A DNA stretch of 64,000 nt, from NCBI GenBank assembly GCA_002500135.1, contig DLSM01000006.1:186184-250183 (forward strand), in the 5' to 3' direction. Made by a program: the position numbers and the translations under genes. Under the pieces are notes generated by a model. It saw only the letters and a list, made by a program, of their open reading frames with translations. It was not told the origin of the DNA and made no database searches. Positions 28,369 to 38,324 of the stretch are shown here, in pieces (position 1 is the first letter of the stretch; every line of letters begins with the position of its first letter). This DNA comes from Christensenella sp. UBA7862 (GTDB taxonomy: Bacteria; Bacillota; Clostridia; Christensenellales; UBA1242).

Positions 28369-31300
28369 ATGAAAAAGAAACTTTTATGTCTTTTGTTTGT
28401 GCTGCCGCTCGTGTTTGCATCAATATTCATGCTGTCCTCTTGCTCTTGCAGTGAGGAGCGGTTAAGTTCTATCACGCTTTCTCTATCGGGGCAAGATGTT
28501 ACGCCAACGGGCAAAAACACTTGGACGGTCCTCAAACGAAACAAGCCTTATCAGGTGGAAGTGAAAATAGTTCCAGACAAATACACTGCCGAAGACCTAA
28601 CTTGGAAATGTTCGCCAAGCAATGTCGCCACAATAACTTCTCGTGGGGCGTTGTCGGCAAAAAGTGAAGGCTGGGCAGATGTTTCGGCGCAATACAAAAA
28701 CTCAAACGGCGAACTTGTATATTATGCGATAAAAGTTTATGTTTCTGAAACCAAGTTGCCAAGTTTTTCCTCAAGTGATGTAGATTTAACTTACGAGGGC
28801 ATGAACCTTTTGGAAAGTGAAAGTGCCACAAAACTTGTGCCAAACAACATGAGTGACAATTATGAGTGCAAATATTATGAAATTTCCACAATCAATGGCA
28901 AAAAAACAGTTGTTGAAACAACTGAAATTGTGAACGCTGGTGAATATGTTGTGGAATGTACAAGACGCTCGACCCAAACTTTAATTTGCAGTTTGAATGT
29001 CCATGTTTTGCCAGCCGCTATTCCAACCTTGATAGACGTTCCAAATGTAACAAGCGTCTATGGCGATGAAAGTTTTGACAAAGTCTTTGCAAATGGTGAC
29101 GAAGTTGACTTTGAAAACGGCACGTTACTATTTGGCATTGGGGCAGACAGTGACAGAGAAATTGGCAAATGTGTTTTTGTAACAAAGGCAACACTTACAA
29201 GCGGGGTCGGAAGTTACGCAGTTGAAACACAAGTTAAATATTCCACCGAGCAAGACGAAAAGAACTATAAGTTTGTTTACACAAAAGGAACCCACACAAT
29301 TACTCCAAGAAAACTTGCAGTGAAAGTGCTTAATAAGACAATTTCCTATGGTGAGGAAATTGATAGAATTGAATATGAACTTTATGACAACAAAGAATAC
29401 ATAGAAAATGGCAACTCGTTTGACGGCTTGAACAAAATTTCAAGCAGCCTTGTGTCCTATGCACAAAATATCTCGTCATCAAGTTTTGTCCTTAAAATTG
29501 GAAACAAAACCGTGGCGAAAAACGCATACAATCAATATGACGTTTTGTGGAATGAAGATGTTGTTGCAGAATATGACCTTGTGGCAAACTTTGTGTGCAG
29601 CGGCAATGTGCAAGTGGAAAACTCGTCACCCAGCAAACTTAAAATTAACCCAAAAGACATAACAGTCACCCCAACTTCAAGAAGCAAAATCTATGGCGAA
29701 AAAGATGAGGCGGAATATTACACGGGCAGTTATTCAAGTGGTGTTGTTGACGAAAACGAAATTGTGCCATTTGTGTTTGTCAGTTTTAATACAACACTTA
29801 ATCTTGGCGAAGGGAATATGCTTGCCCCAGTTGGAACATATTATTATTCCATCGACAACACAAAAAACAAAAACTACAATTTCACCCTCACCTCGGACGC
29901 AAAGCCTACATCGACGGGTGCAAGAATTGTTTATGAAGTGACACCTGTGGAAATTGTTTTGCAGTTTAAAGACGTGTCGGACGTTTATTACATAGCAACG
30001 GAAAACGTGGGACTTGACGGTGACGGATACATCCTTGAAAAGGTGGAAATCCTTGTCGTGTCTGAAGAACTGGTGGCTCAAAATGAAGACTGCTCACAAG
30101 TCTTCACAGACGGCAAACTTTCGCTTGTCGGTGATGATAAAATGGAGTTTAGATTTAGGCTTGACGAAGTGGCAAACAGCGATAAGAATAGTTATAAGAA
30201 ATTTAAACTTGCAATGAGAGAATACACCTTCTCAGACGCAAATTCTAAAAAGGAAAATTATAGAGTAACGCTTAGAGATTCCTACATCACAACAAAGCGA
30301 GAAAAGTTGACCGTTACGCCAAATATAAAGCCATATTTTGAAACTGGCTACACTGCAACAAGAGTTTATGATGGCACAAATGTAACGCTTGATGACGAAT
30401 TCTATAAATCTTTCACCTTGAAAGGCAACTTCATAAACGGCGAAACTGCACAAGACGTTTTGCCACAAGATACAAAACTTCTCACTTTGCAAAGTGACGG
30501 GCAGTATGTAAAAGCGCTTCCTTCGGGTGAAATTTTGGTCGGGGAAATGAAAGACTGCGGCAAATATAAAATTATGCTTGACGGCACCGTCACAGTCAAT
30601 GCTGGAATGGAACATTATGAACTTGTGTTTGACACTTCAAGGACCTACTTCTTTGAAATCACTCAAAAACAAGTGCATGTAACACTAAACTCAAGTACAA
30701 CTGTCACAATAGACGGTGTTCCATATCCTTCCATTTCAAAAATCTATGGGCAAGACGACCCAGTGTTTGAATTCAAAGTTTTGGAAGAAATAACGGGCAG
30801 CGGCTCGGGAACTCTCGGCAGAACAAGAACGGGCAAAGATAGCGAAGTTGTTGGAAATTACACTTTGTCCTTGGGCGATGTGAGTTTGGGTGAAAACTAT
30901 TCAGTTGTGCTTGACACTTGCTACCTCGTCATCTTGCCAAGAGAAGTTTTAGTTACGCCTACAAGCCCAGTTGTAACTTACGGCTCAGACATTGAACTCA
31001 ATCAATATTCTTATGAAATCTCTCACTCTGTTCCATTTGACGAAAATTTGACAAATATCCCAACCTTTGCGGGAATGTTTATTTTGCAAAAAGACGATGA
31101 AAACGTTACAAGAAAAACATGCTACAAAGTTGGAACTTATGACATCGCACAGGGAACTTTTGATTGCACTTCAAGCAACTACACATTAACTTTTGTTTCG
31201 GGTTCAACCTACACAGTTAATGCTAAAAAAGCAGTGTTAGACATTTTGCCAACTTCCAATGCGGACAAAAATTCTACTCCAATTCAAAATGCAACGCTTG

Positions 31301-34300
31301 GGGATAGCCAACTTAAACTTAAACAAGCAGTGGGAGACGTGACACTTGCGGCAACAGTTGCAACATTCAAAGACGGCGTGGACAATTATTATATTGAAAG
31401 CAAAGGCGATATTACACTTAGTATAATCCTTGACGGCGAAGACGTGACCGATTGCTACGAATGGGCTTTGGGACGAAATGTGGCATATTATTTTGGTAAG
31501 AGTGTTATTGAAGTTAAAGTTGTGAAAAAGGGAGAAGATGTAACAACCGCCACAACAACTTACACTGGTGATGAAGTTGCGGACTTGTTTGAGCTTGTTT
31601 GCACAAATGACACTTATTCAATAAGCAGCAAGAGCAACATTTCTTTCTATTATATTGACGAGCTGGGACAAGTTCTAACCTCAGCCCCAGCCAATGCGGG
31701 CAGTTACAGTGTTTTGCCAAAAGTAGATAGCGACCACAAACTTGTAATTGAGTATATCCTTGACGGCGAAACAAAAATAGTCGAGTTTTCCGAACTTCCA
31801 CAAACATCAAATCTATTTGTCGCAAGACTTCAAGAAGAAGGCTATTTGACAATTAGGAAAGCAGAAATTACAGTTGCAACGGATAAAGTGAAATTTGAAA
31901 ACACCTTGACTTATGGTGCAACAACTTTGCCAGACATTATGCTTGATTATCTTGATGGTGTTATATCAAAATATGTGTTCTCCGTCACCGAAAAGGGCGT
32001 TATAAAAGAAGCAGTGCTTAAAGAGTTTGACGGCAAGCACTACAAGGTTGCGGAAGGCGTTGAGGAAATTGCAACATTAAATGTTGGTCAATATACCTAC
32101 ACTCTGATTGTCCAGCCAGAAAGTGCAAACTACAACCCAGCAACCATTTATGCAACCCTCAGTATTGTGGCAAAAGAAGTCAAACTGACGGGCGGCTCGG
32201 CTGAAATTCCAGAAGACTTAATATATGACGGAACGACTAAAAATTGTGTTATAACTCCAACGTTTGACCTTGGAAATGTGCCTTATCGTTTGTCATACAG
32301 ATACTTAAGGCTTAAGCCAGAAAGCAGCGTTGACGGCGTTGACATAAAACTTAAAGTTTATGACTATGCAAACGGCAGTGTAAATCTTGAAAACTCATCA
32401 CTCCTTGACGCCTCGGCAATTTCAAGTTCCGCAAACGAAGTGTCATATATGACAGTTGTCGTTGACGGCACAACATATGTCGTTCTAAACGGCACAAAGG
32501 CTGTGGAACTTGAGTCAAGCAATGTTTCTCCACAAGGGGCGGGTGTCTATCTTTGCGTGGCAACAATAAGTTCAGACGGTAACAACTATTCCATAACAAG
32601 AAATGGCGGAAGTTGTGAAATTGCATTCTTGTATGAGATAAAGAAAAACGGCAATCTGACTTTTACATTTGGAAATAACGAATTCTTCTATGGCACAAAC
32701 TTCAATTTGATAGACCAAACCCGTGCAGACTTCCCATTTGAGTGTTCCGTTTCGCCAAACATAGGAGATTCACTTTTGTTTGTTGCAACAGACGGCTGGG
32801 GCGGCAACGACATTCTAGGCGTTGGGACTTATCAAGTGAAAGTCAAAGCAGTCACTCCAAACTTTTACAAAGACGAAACATTTGAATTCAAAGTCAAACC
32901 CTGTGTTGCAGAAATTGAGTTTCCACAAATAAACTCTTACGCTTACACGGGATACAAAATTGATTCATTCTTCTCAAATATCAAAATTAAACTCTACAAC
33001 CACCGTGGCGAACTTTCATCAACCACAACACTTGCTGCGGCCATTGCGGATAATGATTTCCCTTGCCCAATTACAACCTCATTCTTTATGTTCAATGACG
33101 CTATGGGCGACTATAGCATAAGCCTTGCAGAAAATAAGCAAGTTGACCTTGCAGGCAATGAGAACGTTGTTCCAGTTCTTGTAGGGAAATATCTTTTGGC
33201 TCTAACAGTTGGCGGTGAAAACGCGAACTATTATGGCGTGTCAAATTATGAATATTCCATTTCAAAACCAGCATACACAGGCGAAATTACTGTCGTTACG
33301 AAAGAGGTGACTTACAATCCAAACATTTCACCACTTGGGCTATATAACATCATAAGATATGGCGATGAGTCCAAACTTTCTACCACAAATGGAATGTTCC
33401 GAATTGACCTTACAGAGTCGCAATACACCTTGAATATCTATGTAAACGTGAACGGCACAGACATTGAACTTGACCCAGAAGCAACTGACGAAAACAGTTG
33501 GGTTAAATATGTTATGACTTGCCAAAACGGCGGCGTTGATCTTAAATTTGTGGTGACTTTTGACCCAGACCTCAACTTTGCCCCAGCGGAAGTTACAAGA
33601 AAACTCGCCGTTGCAAAAAGAACAATATCAAAAGACAGCTTCTCTGAGCCTTCGGGCGTTACGGGATATTATTACAACGGACGTGAAGTTTATCATTCAC
33701 TAAAATACAGAGGCTTTGCTTCGCTTGACAAATTGTTAAGCCATGATACTCCTCGTGAATTTGTAAACGGCAGCGAAAAAGTCTATGTAAGTTACTATGA
33801 CCACATGAAAATAGGCACCGACTATGCCTATGCTGTAGAAATAACAGACAAACTTGGCAACCTGATTGGACTTGTAGGCTTTATGTATTCTGACAACGGT
33901 GTCAAAATGGACAAGTGTCCAATAGTCCCAAGCGAAACTTACAGAGTTAAATATTACATCTCCATAAACGGCGACAACTATGCCAGTGCAGACGACATAA
34001 ACCCAGATATCCCTGAATCATCTTGGGAAAGTACTTTTAGAATTAACAAAATTAGCCTTAGCATCCAAATTGAACGAAAAACAAAAGAATATTCAAATAG
34101 TTCGTTCTCCATTGAAGATTTCAAGTTGGAAGATAAAGACCTAAATGAAAACAATATTAAAATTACAGTTTCAAGCAAAGATGTTACAGACCTAAATGTT
34201 ATAATGTTGACCAGTGGAGATGTTCCAGTGTTTAATGGTTCAAGCAATATCGTTATTCTCGTTCGACTTTTGCTTGGCTCGGAAGTTATCTCGATTGAAA

Positions 34301-35502
34301 AAGGCAGCCCATCAGTTCTTGCCGTGGGTGATTACACTGTCCAAGTGTCACTTATCAACAGCACTAGTTACGACATAACAAAATTCTTCAACACAGTGAC
34401 ATTGTTTGAAAATGGCGCAGCCACAGAACGCACAGCCCAAGAAATTAAGGGCAGTGGTGGCAATGACGGAATGTTCACCTCTTGTGCTTCACAACTTCTG
34501 ACAGTCAAACCAGTCAATTTCCAATATGAAACACTGGAAGACATGGTTAAGGCAAACAAAACAAATAGAGATAATAAAGACCCAGAACCAGTCGCCTACA
34601 TTTTGCAAAACGGAAGAAAATATTTTTACTCAAAAGATGAAAATAAATTCATGCTTGAAAATGAAAATGGCGAGGGTTACACTGAGGCTAGCGATTTTGT
34701 TTCCAATAACATTGTAAAACTTGACAAGTTCACTACCATTGAACTCTCAGACGCTTACAAGGATACATACAAACTTGAATTTTACAAAAGGAATCCTGCA
34801 TGGGAAACTACAAACGACCTCACAGCATACTCCTCACTTCAAGCACTTATCAAATCGCTTAAGGACAACATAAACGATGGTGTGACAGACGCAAACTGTG
34901 TCGTTAAATTTGTTGCAAAGAATGGCAACTTTGAAAGTAGCAACGAACTTAGATTCTTCCGCATAAAACTCTGCCCATGGAAGCCCGAAGATAATATAAC
35001 TCAAGATTTTGAGTTAACAGAATACAATTCTGGCATACGCAGTGCCATTTGGAATGCAAGAAATGACACTCTCTTAAGCGGTGACGATTCGGATATCCAA
35101 ACAGTGGAAGGTGGAGTGGCAACGAACTATATCGTCAAGCGTGTGAAATTCTATAACGTAGAAGGCATCAGACGCTTTGAATCTGACTTCTACAGAGTTA
35201 ACAGAAATAATAAGGATGATAGCCAATCAGTCGATGCCTTTATGTTGCTATTCAAATGCACTACAGAAGAATCTATTGACGAATCTACTGGCAACGTAAA
35301 TACAACTATAACATTATCCTATGCTGGCTACGCAGATGACGAAGGCTCAGATATTGGTGGCCAATTTAACAAAGAAATCTCTGTTATAGGTGGAAATTCC
35401 TCTAATGTTGATTACTTCATTGTCATTGGAACAAATTCCGTTGACGGCAATTACGCCTATTATTATAATCTTAAAATCACCAACTTAAACAAAACAAGTT
35501 AA
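28369..35502 (+). CDS. Large MBG-repeat surface lipoprotein
   Basis: 2,377 aa with a GGTGGG ribosome binding site. The N-terminus is a lipoprotein signal: basic KKK, hydrophobic core, then lipobox LSSC with the lipidated cysteine at residue 25. Residues about 35-125 form a BIG2-like Ig domain (KCSPSNVATITSRGALSAKSEG). The rest contains many MBG-type modules, recognisable by starts such as YGD/YGE/YGQDD followed by V-G-x-Y and ends in Y-x-I-x-x-K-x-V/I/L. This family of repeats occurs in large secreted proteins of Clostridia and Bacteroidetes. There is no C-terminal anchor, so membrane attachment is by lipid. It shares its repeat type with the giant protein at the window start, although the two are 12 kb apart. 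Function inferred only: adhesion or surface scaffold. Confidence 0.82.
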   Translation: MKKKLLCLLFVLPLVFASIFMLSSCSCSEERLSSITLSLSGQDVTPTGKNTWTVLKRNKPYQVEVKIVPDKYTAEDLTWKCSPSNVATITSRGALSAKSEGWADVSAQYKNSNGELVYYAIKVYVSETKLPSFSSSDVDLTYEGMNLLESESATKLVPNNMSDNYECKYYEISTINGKKTVVETTEIVNAGEYVVECTRRSTQTLICSLNVHVLPAAIPTLIDVPNVTSVYGDESFDKVFANGDEVDFENGTLLFGIGADSDREIGKCVFVTKATLTSGVGSYAVETQVKYSTEQDEKNYKFVYTKGTHTITPRKLAVKVLNKTISYGEEIDRIEYELYDNKEYIENGNSFDGLNKISSSLVSYAQNISSSSFVLKIGNKTVAKNAYNQYDVLWNEDVVAEYDLVANFVCSGNVQVENSSPSKLKINPKDITVTPTSRSKIYGEKDEAEYYTGSYSSGVVDENEIVPFVFVSFNTTLNLGEGNMLAPVGTYYYSIDNTKNKNYNFTLTSDAKPTSTGARIVYEVTPVEIVLQFKDVSDVYYIATENVGLDGDGYILEKVEILVVSEELVAQNEDCSQVFTDGKLSLVGDDKMEFRFRLDEVANSDKNSYKKFKLAMREYTFSDANSKKENYRVTLRDSYITTKREKLTVTPNIKPYFETGYTATRVYDGTNVTLDDEFYKSFTLKGNFINGETAQDVLPQDTKLLTLQSDGQYVKALPSGEILVGEMKDCGKYKIMLDGTVTVNAGMEHYELVFDTSRTYFFEITQKQVHVTLNSSTTVTIDGVPYPSISKIYGQDDPVFEFKVLEEITGSGSGTLGRTRTGKDSEVVGNYTLSLGDVSLGENYSVVLDTCYLVILPREVLVTPTSPVVTYGSDIELNQYSYEISHSVPFDENLTNIPTFAGMFILQKDDENVTRKTCYKVGTYDIAQGTFDCTSSNYTLTFVSGSTYTVNAKKAVLDILPTSNADKNSTPIQNATLGDSQLKLKQAVGDVTLAATVATFKDGVDNYYIESKGDITLSIILDGEDVTDCYEWALGRNVAYYFGKSVIEVKVVKKGEDVTTATTTYTGDEVADLFELVCTNDTYSISSKSNISFYYIDELGQVLTSAPANAGSYSVLPKVDSDHKLVIEYILDGETKIVEFSELPQTSNLFVARLQEEGYLTIRKAEITVATDKVKFENTLTYGATTLPDIMLDYLDGVISKYVFSVTEKGVIKEAVLKEFDGKHYKVAEGVEEIATLNVGQYTYTLIVQPESANYNPATIYATLSIVAKEVKLTGGSAEIPEDLIYDGTTKNCVITPTFDLGNVPYRLSYRYLRLKPESSVDGVDIKLKVYDYANGSVNLENSSLLDASAISSSANEVSYMTVVVDGTTYVVLNGTKAVELESSNVSPQGAGVYLCVATISSDGNNYSITRNGGSCEIAFLYEIKKNGNLTFTFGNNEFFYGTNFNLIDQTRADFPFECSVSPNIGDSLLFVATDGWGGNDILGVGTYQVKVKAVTPNFYKDETFEFKVKPCVAEIEFPQINSYAYTGYKIDSFFSNIKIKLYNHRGELSSTTTLAAAIADNDFPCPITTSFFMFNDAMGDYSISLAENKQVDLAGNENVVPVLVGKYLLALTVGGENANYYGVSNYEYSISKPAYTGEITVVTKEVTYNPNISPLGLYNIIRYGDESKLSTTNGMFRIDLTESQYTLNIYVNVNGTDIELDPEATDENSWVKYVMTCQNGGVDLKFVVTFDPDLNFAPAEVTRKLAVAKRTISKDSFSEPSGVTGYYYNGREVYHSLKYRGFASLDKLLSHDTPREFVNGSEKVYVSYYDHMKIGTDYAYAVEITDKLGNLIGLVGFMYSDNGVKMDKCPIVPSETYRVKYYISINGDNYASADDINPDIPESSWESTFRINKISLSIQIERKTKEYSNSSFSIEDFKLEDKDLNENNIKITVSSKDVTDLNVIMLTSGDVPVFNGSSNIVILVRLLLGSEVISIEKGSPSVLAVGDYTVQVSLINSTSYDITKFFNTVTLFENGAATERTAQEIKGSGGNDGMFTSCASQLLTVKPVNFQYETLEDMVKANKTNRDNKDPEPVAYILQNGRKYFYSKDENKFMLENENGEGYTEASDFVSNNIVKLDKFTTIELSDAYKDTYKLEFYKRNPAWETTNDLTAYSSLQALIKSLKDNINDGVTDANCVVKFVAKNGNFESSNELRFFRIKLCPWKPEDNITQDFELTEYNSGIRSAIWNARNDTLLSGDDSDIQTVEGGVATNYIVKRVKFYNVEGIRRFESDFYRVNRNNKDDSQSVDAFMLLFKCTTEESIDESTGNVNTTITLSYAGYADDEGSDIGGQFNKEISVIGGNSSNVDYFIVIGTNSVDGNYAYYYNLKITNLNKTS

Positions 35503-35514
35503 TAGAATTCGCTT

Positions 35515-35550
35515 CAAAAAACTCACTACTCAAACGAGGGTGAGTTTTTT
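35515..35550 (+). terminator. Terminator after the MBG lipoprotein gene
   Basis: AAAAAACTCAC pairs with GTGAGTTTTTT with a roughly 13-base loop; it may also serve on the minus strand. Confidence 0.75.
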
Positions 35551-35553
35551 GTT

Positions 35554-35590
35554 GGGTTTGACGATGAGTAGATTTAATTTTCTTTTTTAC
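35554..35590 (+). repeat. Short sequence shared with the IS200 5' leader
   Basis: Bases 35562-35582 are identical to 19290-19310 of the IS200 leader (beginning CGATGAGTAGATTTAATTTT), with further partial similarity on both sides. No transposase and no CCACCAG end hairpin are present here. It is either a decayed end of an IS200 relative or a sequence preferred by the element. Too short to decide by eye. Confidence 0.45.
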
Positions 35591-35625
35591 TGCTATAGAT
35601 AAATGTTTGCAAACGGCTTTATATC

Positions 35626-36768
35626 TTAGAACAATCTGATAATAACCAGCGACACCATAGGCACTGTAAAATAGGAGTTTGAAACCGTCTGAGTTACGTC
35701 CGCTCCGTTTATATAAATGCTCCTCTTGTGAGTGTTTACAAGTTCATAAAGACTTGTCGTGTCGTTCACGACCAGCAGCCCTTGCCCAGAAATGTTGTGT
35801 GCCACTTCTTCATTGCTCCAAGTGTTCGCCGAGGCAATAATTCTGTCCGTGCCATTTTCCCGAAATGACACCGCCACAAAATCTACTTGCGGGTTGAAAT
35901 CGGCGTCTGCTTTTTTGATATATGCGTTTGTTACAAAGGACACATAATAAAGCCCCGTTTGCTTGAATTGAATTGTGTTTTGGTCGCTGTCCAAGGTGAT
36001 AATGTCTTCGTGATGAGCCTCCATTCTATTCAGCGGCAACCTTGCATTGCTTGTAATTTCCATGCCCGCAACGGGGAAGGTGTTTGGGTCGTCATTGTAG
36101 GACAAAACAAACGCACAAGGAATGGACAACGGACCCGCGGGACCTTGCTCGCCTCTGTCACCCTTTGCCCCTTGAGGACCAACATCACCTGTGTCACCTT
36201 TGTCCCCTCGTTCGCCGGGGAAGCCTTGAGGACCACGCTCGCCCGTGTCACCCTTGTCACCGGGGAAGCCTCGTGGAATTTTGAAATCAAACACAAGAGT
36301 GTCGTCAAGCGTTCTGCTGGTGACTTCGGCTGCGTCTTCGGGGTTGAGTGTTGTCACGTCACCCGCTTGAATTTTCTGAGAGTTGCCAGTTTCGCCTTTT
36401 GGAATAAAGAAGTCAAGAAAAATGCGGTCACCCTCTTTGGAAGAAACAACTTTTGCGTCTTCGTCTGGACCCATTGTCACCGTTGACCTAACTTCAAGTT
36501 CGCTTGCGTCCGCTCCACTAGGTCCCGTAGGACCAGTTGGACCCGTAGGACCAGTCGCACCAGTTAGCCCCATAGCCCCTTGCGCTCCACGCTCCCCAGG
36601 CACACCCGTTGCCCCTTGTGGACCAATAGGACCTGTTGGGCCTGTTGGACCACGCATACCCATAGGACCTGTTGGACCCGTGGCACCCCCGCCACTTTGC
36701 GTTGCCCCAGGGCATATTGTCCCACTTGTTGTGGACAGTTCGCAACATTCTTTATACATATCTGCCAT
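35626..36768 (-). CDS. Collagen-like (Gly-X-Y) protein with C-terminal BclA/TNF-like domain
   Basis: 380 aa with a GGAG ribosome binding site. No signal peptide; the start is Cys-containing (MADMYKECCEL). Two Gly-X-Y tracts (about residues 28-89, dominated by GPTGPTG, and about 172-218, richer in GDKGDTGERG) are separated by two similar about 40-residue units ending in FFIPKGETG and FKIPRGFPG. Residues about 219-380 form a beta-rich domain with GLYYVSFVTN and repeated short strands, resembling the C1q/TNF-like trimerising end of exosporium BclA-type glycoproteins. Such proteins reach the spore surface without a signal peptide. A spore-coat or exosporium role is inferred from architecture and from the divergent neighbours. 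Confidence 0.85.
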   Translation of the reverse strand: MADMYKECCELSTTSGTICPGATQSGGGATGPTGPMGMRGPTGPTGPIGPQGATGVPGERGAQGAMGLTGATGPTGPTGPTGPSGADASELEVRSTVTMGPDEDAKVVSSKEGDRIFLDFFIPKGETGNSQKIQAGDVTTLNPEDAAEVTSRTLDDTLVFDFKIPRGFPGDKGDTGERGPQGFPGERGDKGDTGDVGPQGAKGDRGEQGPAGPLSIPCAFVLSYNDDPNTFPVAGMEITSNARLPLNRMEAHHEDIITLDSDQNTIQFKQTGLYYVSFVTNAYIKKADADFNPQVDFVAVSFRENGTDRIIASANTWSNEEVAHNISGQGLLVVNDTTSLYELVNTHKRSIYINGADVTQTVSNSYFTVPMVSLVIIRLF

Positions 36769-36793
36769 AGCAATCTCCTAAACTTTCTATGGC

Positions 36794-36823
36794 ATTATAT
36801 TTCCACCCCGCATTTTTTGTGAA
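36794..36823 (-). promoter_or_regulatory. Promoter-like sequence of the collagen-like gene
   Basis: On the minus strand, TTCACA (36818-36823), 18-base spacer, TATAAT (36794-36799). The -35 box is weak. I looked for sporulation sigma boxes (CATA-N3-T type) and saw no convincing one. Confidence 0.5.
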
Positions 36824-36917
36824 TTTCTAAAATAACCAATATATATTAAGTTGCAATTCCTTCAAAACAATTCACATTTTCGCCCCGTGAAGTCTATTAT
36901 AATGTAAAGGAGATATT

Positions 36918-37700
36918 ATGGCAAAAATAGAAAACCAGTCCAAAGTGACATCAAAATATCAACTTCCAGACATGACGGAAAAACAATCGGAAACAATGAG
37001 CAATGTGTCCACAACGGAGAACATGACAACCTCATTTTTGAAAACACGGCTCTCGGCAAAAGAAGTCGCAGAACCAGGTGGGGAAGTGCAGCAAACAATC
37101 ACACTCACAAACAACTCAGAGTTTCAGATTTTTGATATTTTAGTTAAGGAAACTATTAACGATTTAGGCGGCAGCAAGCAGAAAGAAAACAGTCTTATGA
37201 TTGATGGCGTTTCAAAACCGGGCGAAGATATTTTTACGGGCATAGGGCTTGACCCAATAGAAAAAAATACATCACGAACAATCACATATACCCTAGTCAT
37301 TCCCGACCAACCCACCCAAGATATGCTAAAACTTAAAACAGAAATAACTTACTCCGTCAATGAAGTTTCAAACCTAAAAGAATACACCAACGAGAGTGAT
37401 ATATCAGTTGTCGAAGCGGCAATAACCATAAATAAAACAAGTGACGTGACAGCAGTTATCGAGGGCGGAACAATAACCTTTATGCACGAAATTAAAAATG
37501 AAGGCAACACCAAACACACCGACCTTTTCTTCACCGACCAGTTGCCACAAGGTGTAACTTTTGTTCCAGGAAGTGTTACAGTTGATGATGTAGAAAAGGA
37601 GGACTTTGACCCAGTGGCAGGCTTCAACTTGGGTGAACTTGACGTGTTTAAGACAATCGTTGTTAAGTTCGATGTCACAGTCAACAAGTCGCAAGTGTGA
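36918..37700 (+). CDS. DUF11-like cytosolically made surface/coat protein
   Basis: 260 aa, with a GGAGAT ribosome binding site and a TATAAT -10 box at 36898-36903. No signal peptide. Residues about 40-150 form one beta-rich repeat (EPGGEVQQTITLTNNSEF...RTITYTLVIPD) and about 165-258 a second (VIEGGTITFMHEIKNEGNTKHTDLFFTDQLPQGVTF split over two strands, then VPGSVTVDD). The latter matches the DUF11 pattern (D-x-L-P-x-G-V-T-F-V-x-G-S-V-T-V). DUF11 repeats are common in bacterial surface proteins. It is divergent from the collagen-like gene and followed 1 base later by a Cys-rich small gene, suggesting one operon. Its location on the spore or cell surface is inference. Confidence 0.7.
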   Translation: MAKIENQSKVTSKYQLPDMTEKQSETMSNVSTTENMTTSFLKTRLSAKEVAEPGGEVQQTITLTNNSEFQIFDILVKETINDLGGSKQKENSLMIDGVSKPGEDIFTGIGLDPIEKNTSRTITYTLVIPDQPTQDMLKLKTEITYSVNEVSNLKEYTNESDISVVEAAITINKTSDVTAVIEGGTITFMHEIKNEGNTKHTDLFFTDQLPQGVTFVPGSVTVDDVEKEDFDPVAGFNLGELDVFKTIVVKFDVTVNKSQV

Positions 37701-37701
37701 T

Positions 37702-38061
37702 ATGGAAAACAATTTTAAAATTCTCACTTTCCAATCAAAAATTTCATGCAAGCGTGACGGAATCCCCGTTATGTATTTTTCAAACATTGTGGAAATAAAA
37801 TGCTACGACATAACAAGAACTTCCTCAGATTTTGAGATAAAAAAGCAACCAACATGTGCCACCTATCCACCATGCTTTTGCGACAAAAAGAGAACTCCTT
37901 GCAGTTTCCCACAACAACGCAAGTCATGCGACTCAGCGGGCAGACAGACAAAAAGTTGCACCAAGAAACCTACACGTATGCTTCCATCATATCCACAAAA
38001 GAGTGAATATATCTCTAGCACCCCTCGCATTGTACAAAAGCCTAACCATTGCAAGAAATAA
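37702..38061 (+). CDS. Small Cys/Lys-rich protein, co-transcribed with the DUF11-like gene
   Basis: 119 aa from the ATG that starts one base after the preceding stop codon; translation is probably coupled because no separate ribosome binding site is seen. The N-terminal half (ENNFKILTFQSKISC) is beta-like and the C-terminal half carries clustered cysteines (CATYPPCFC, RTPCSF, KSCDS, KSCTKK) with many Lys, Arg and Pro. No family recognised. Small Cys-rich proteins without signal peptides are frequent among spore coat components, where they crosslink, so this fits the neighbouring collagen-like gene; that is inference. The frame is real rather than random because it is open over its full length behind a coupled start. 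Confidence 0.55.
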   Translation: MENNFKILTFQSKISCKRDGIPVMYFSNIVEIKCYDITRTSSDFEIKKQPTCATYPPCFCDKKRTPCSFPQQRKSCDSAGRQTKSCTKKPTRMLPSYPQKSEYISSTPRIVQKPNHCKK

Positions 38062-38281
38062 GAAGATATTTGCCTTATTCGACCGTATGGTCGAGGAAAA
38101 ATATTGCCATATATCGCAATATAAATGTTGGTCAAAATATATATAATTGCACGTCAGACTATGCGTTCGGAAGTTAAAAATATTTGCCGATTATTAAATA
38201 TTCAAGCGATATACAAGTGATTATTCCTCATAGTTACATAATTACGAACAGTCGGACTGCAACCCGAATAATAAGTCGAAA
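38062..38281. other. Intergenic stretch without recognisable genes
   Basis: About 220 AT-rich bases with a small palindrome TCGACCGTATGGTCGA near 38078-38093 and no open frame, promoter or RNA that I can support. Confidence 0.4.
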
Positions 38282-38316
38282 ATAAAACAAAAAACAAGCC
38301 AAATTTAGGCTTGTCT
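38282..38316 (-). terminator. Terminator of the Sua5-type gene
   Basis: On the minus strand, ACAAGCC/GGCTTGT stem with a long T-run after it. Confidence 0.8.
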
Positions 38317-38324
38317 TTATCATA

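Noticed and set aside
36383..36781. Plus-strand frame rich in Gly/Pro opposite the collagen-like gene
   Set aside because: The Gly-X-Y codons read backwards give a Gly-Pro-Val mirror; it is a shadow of the minus-strand gene.
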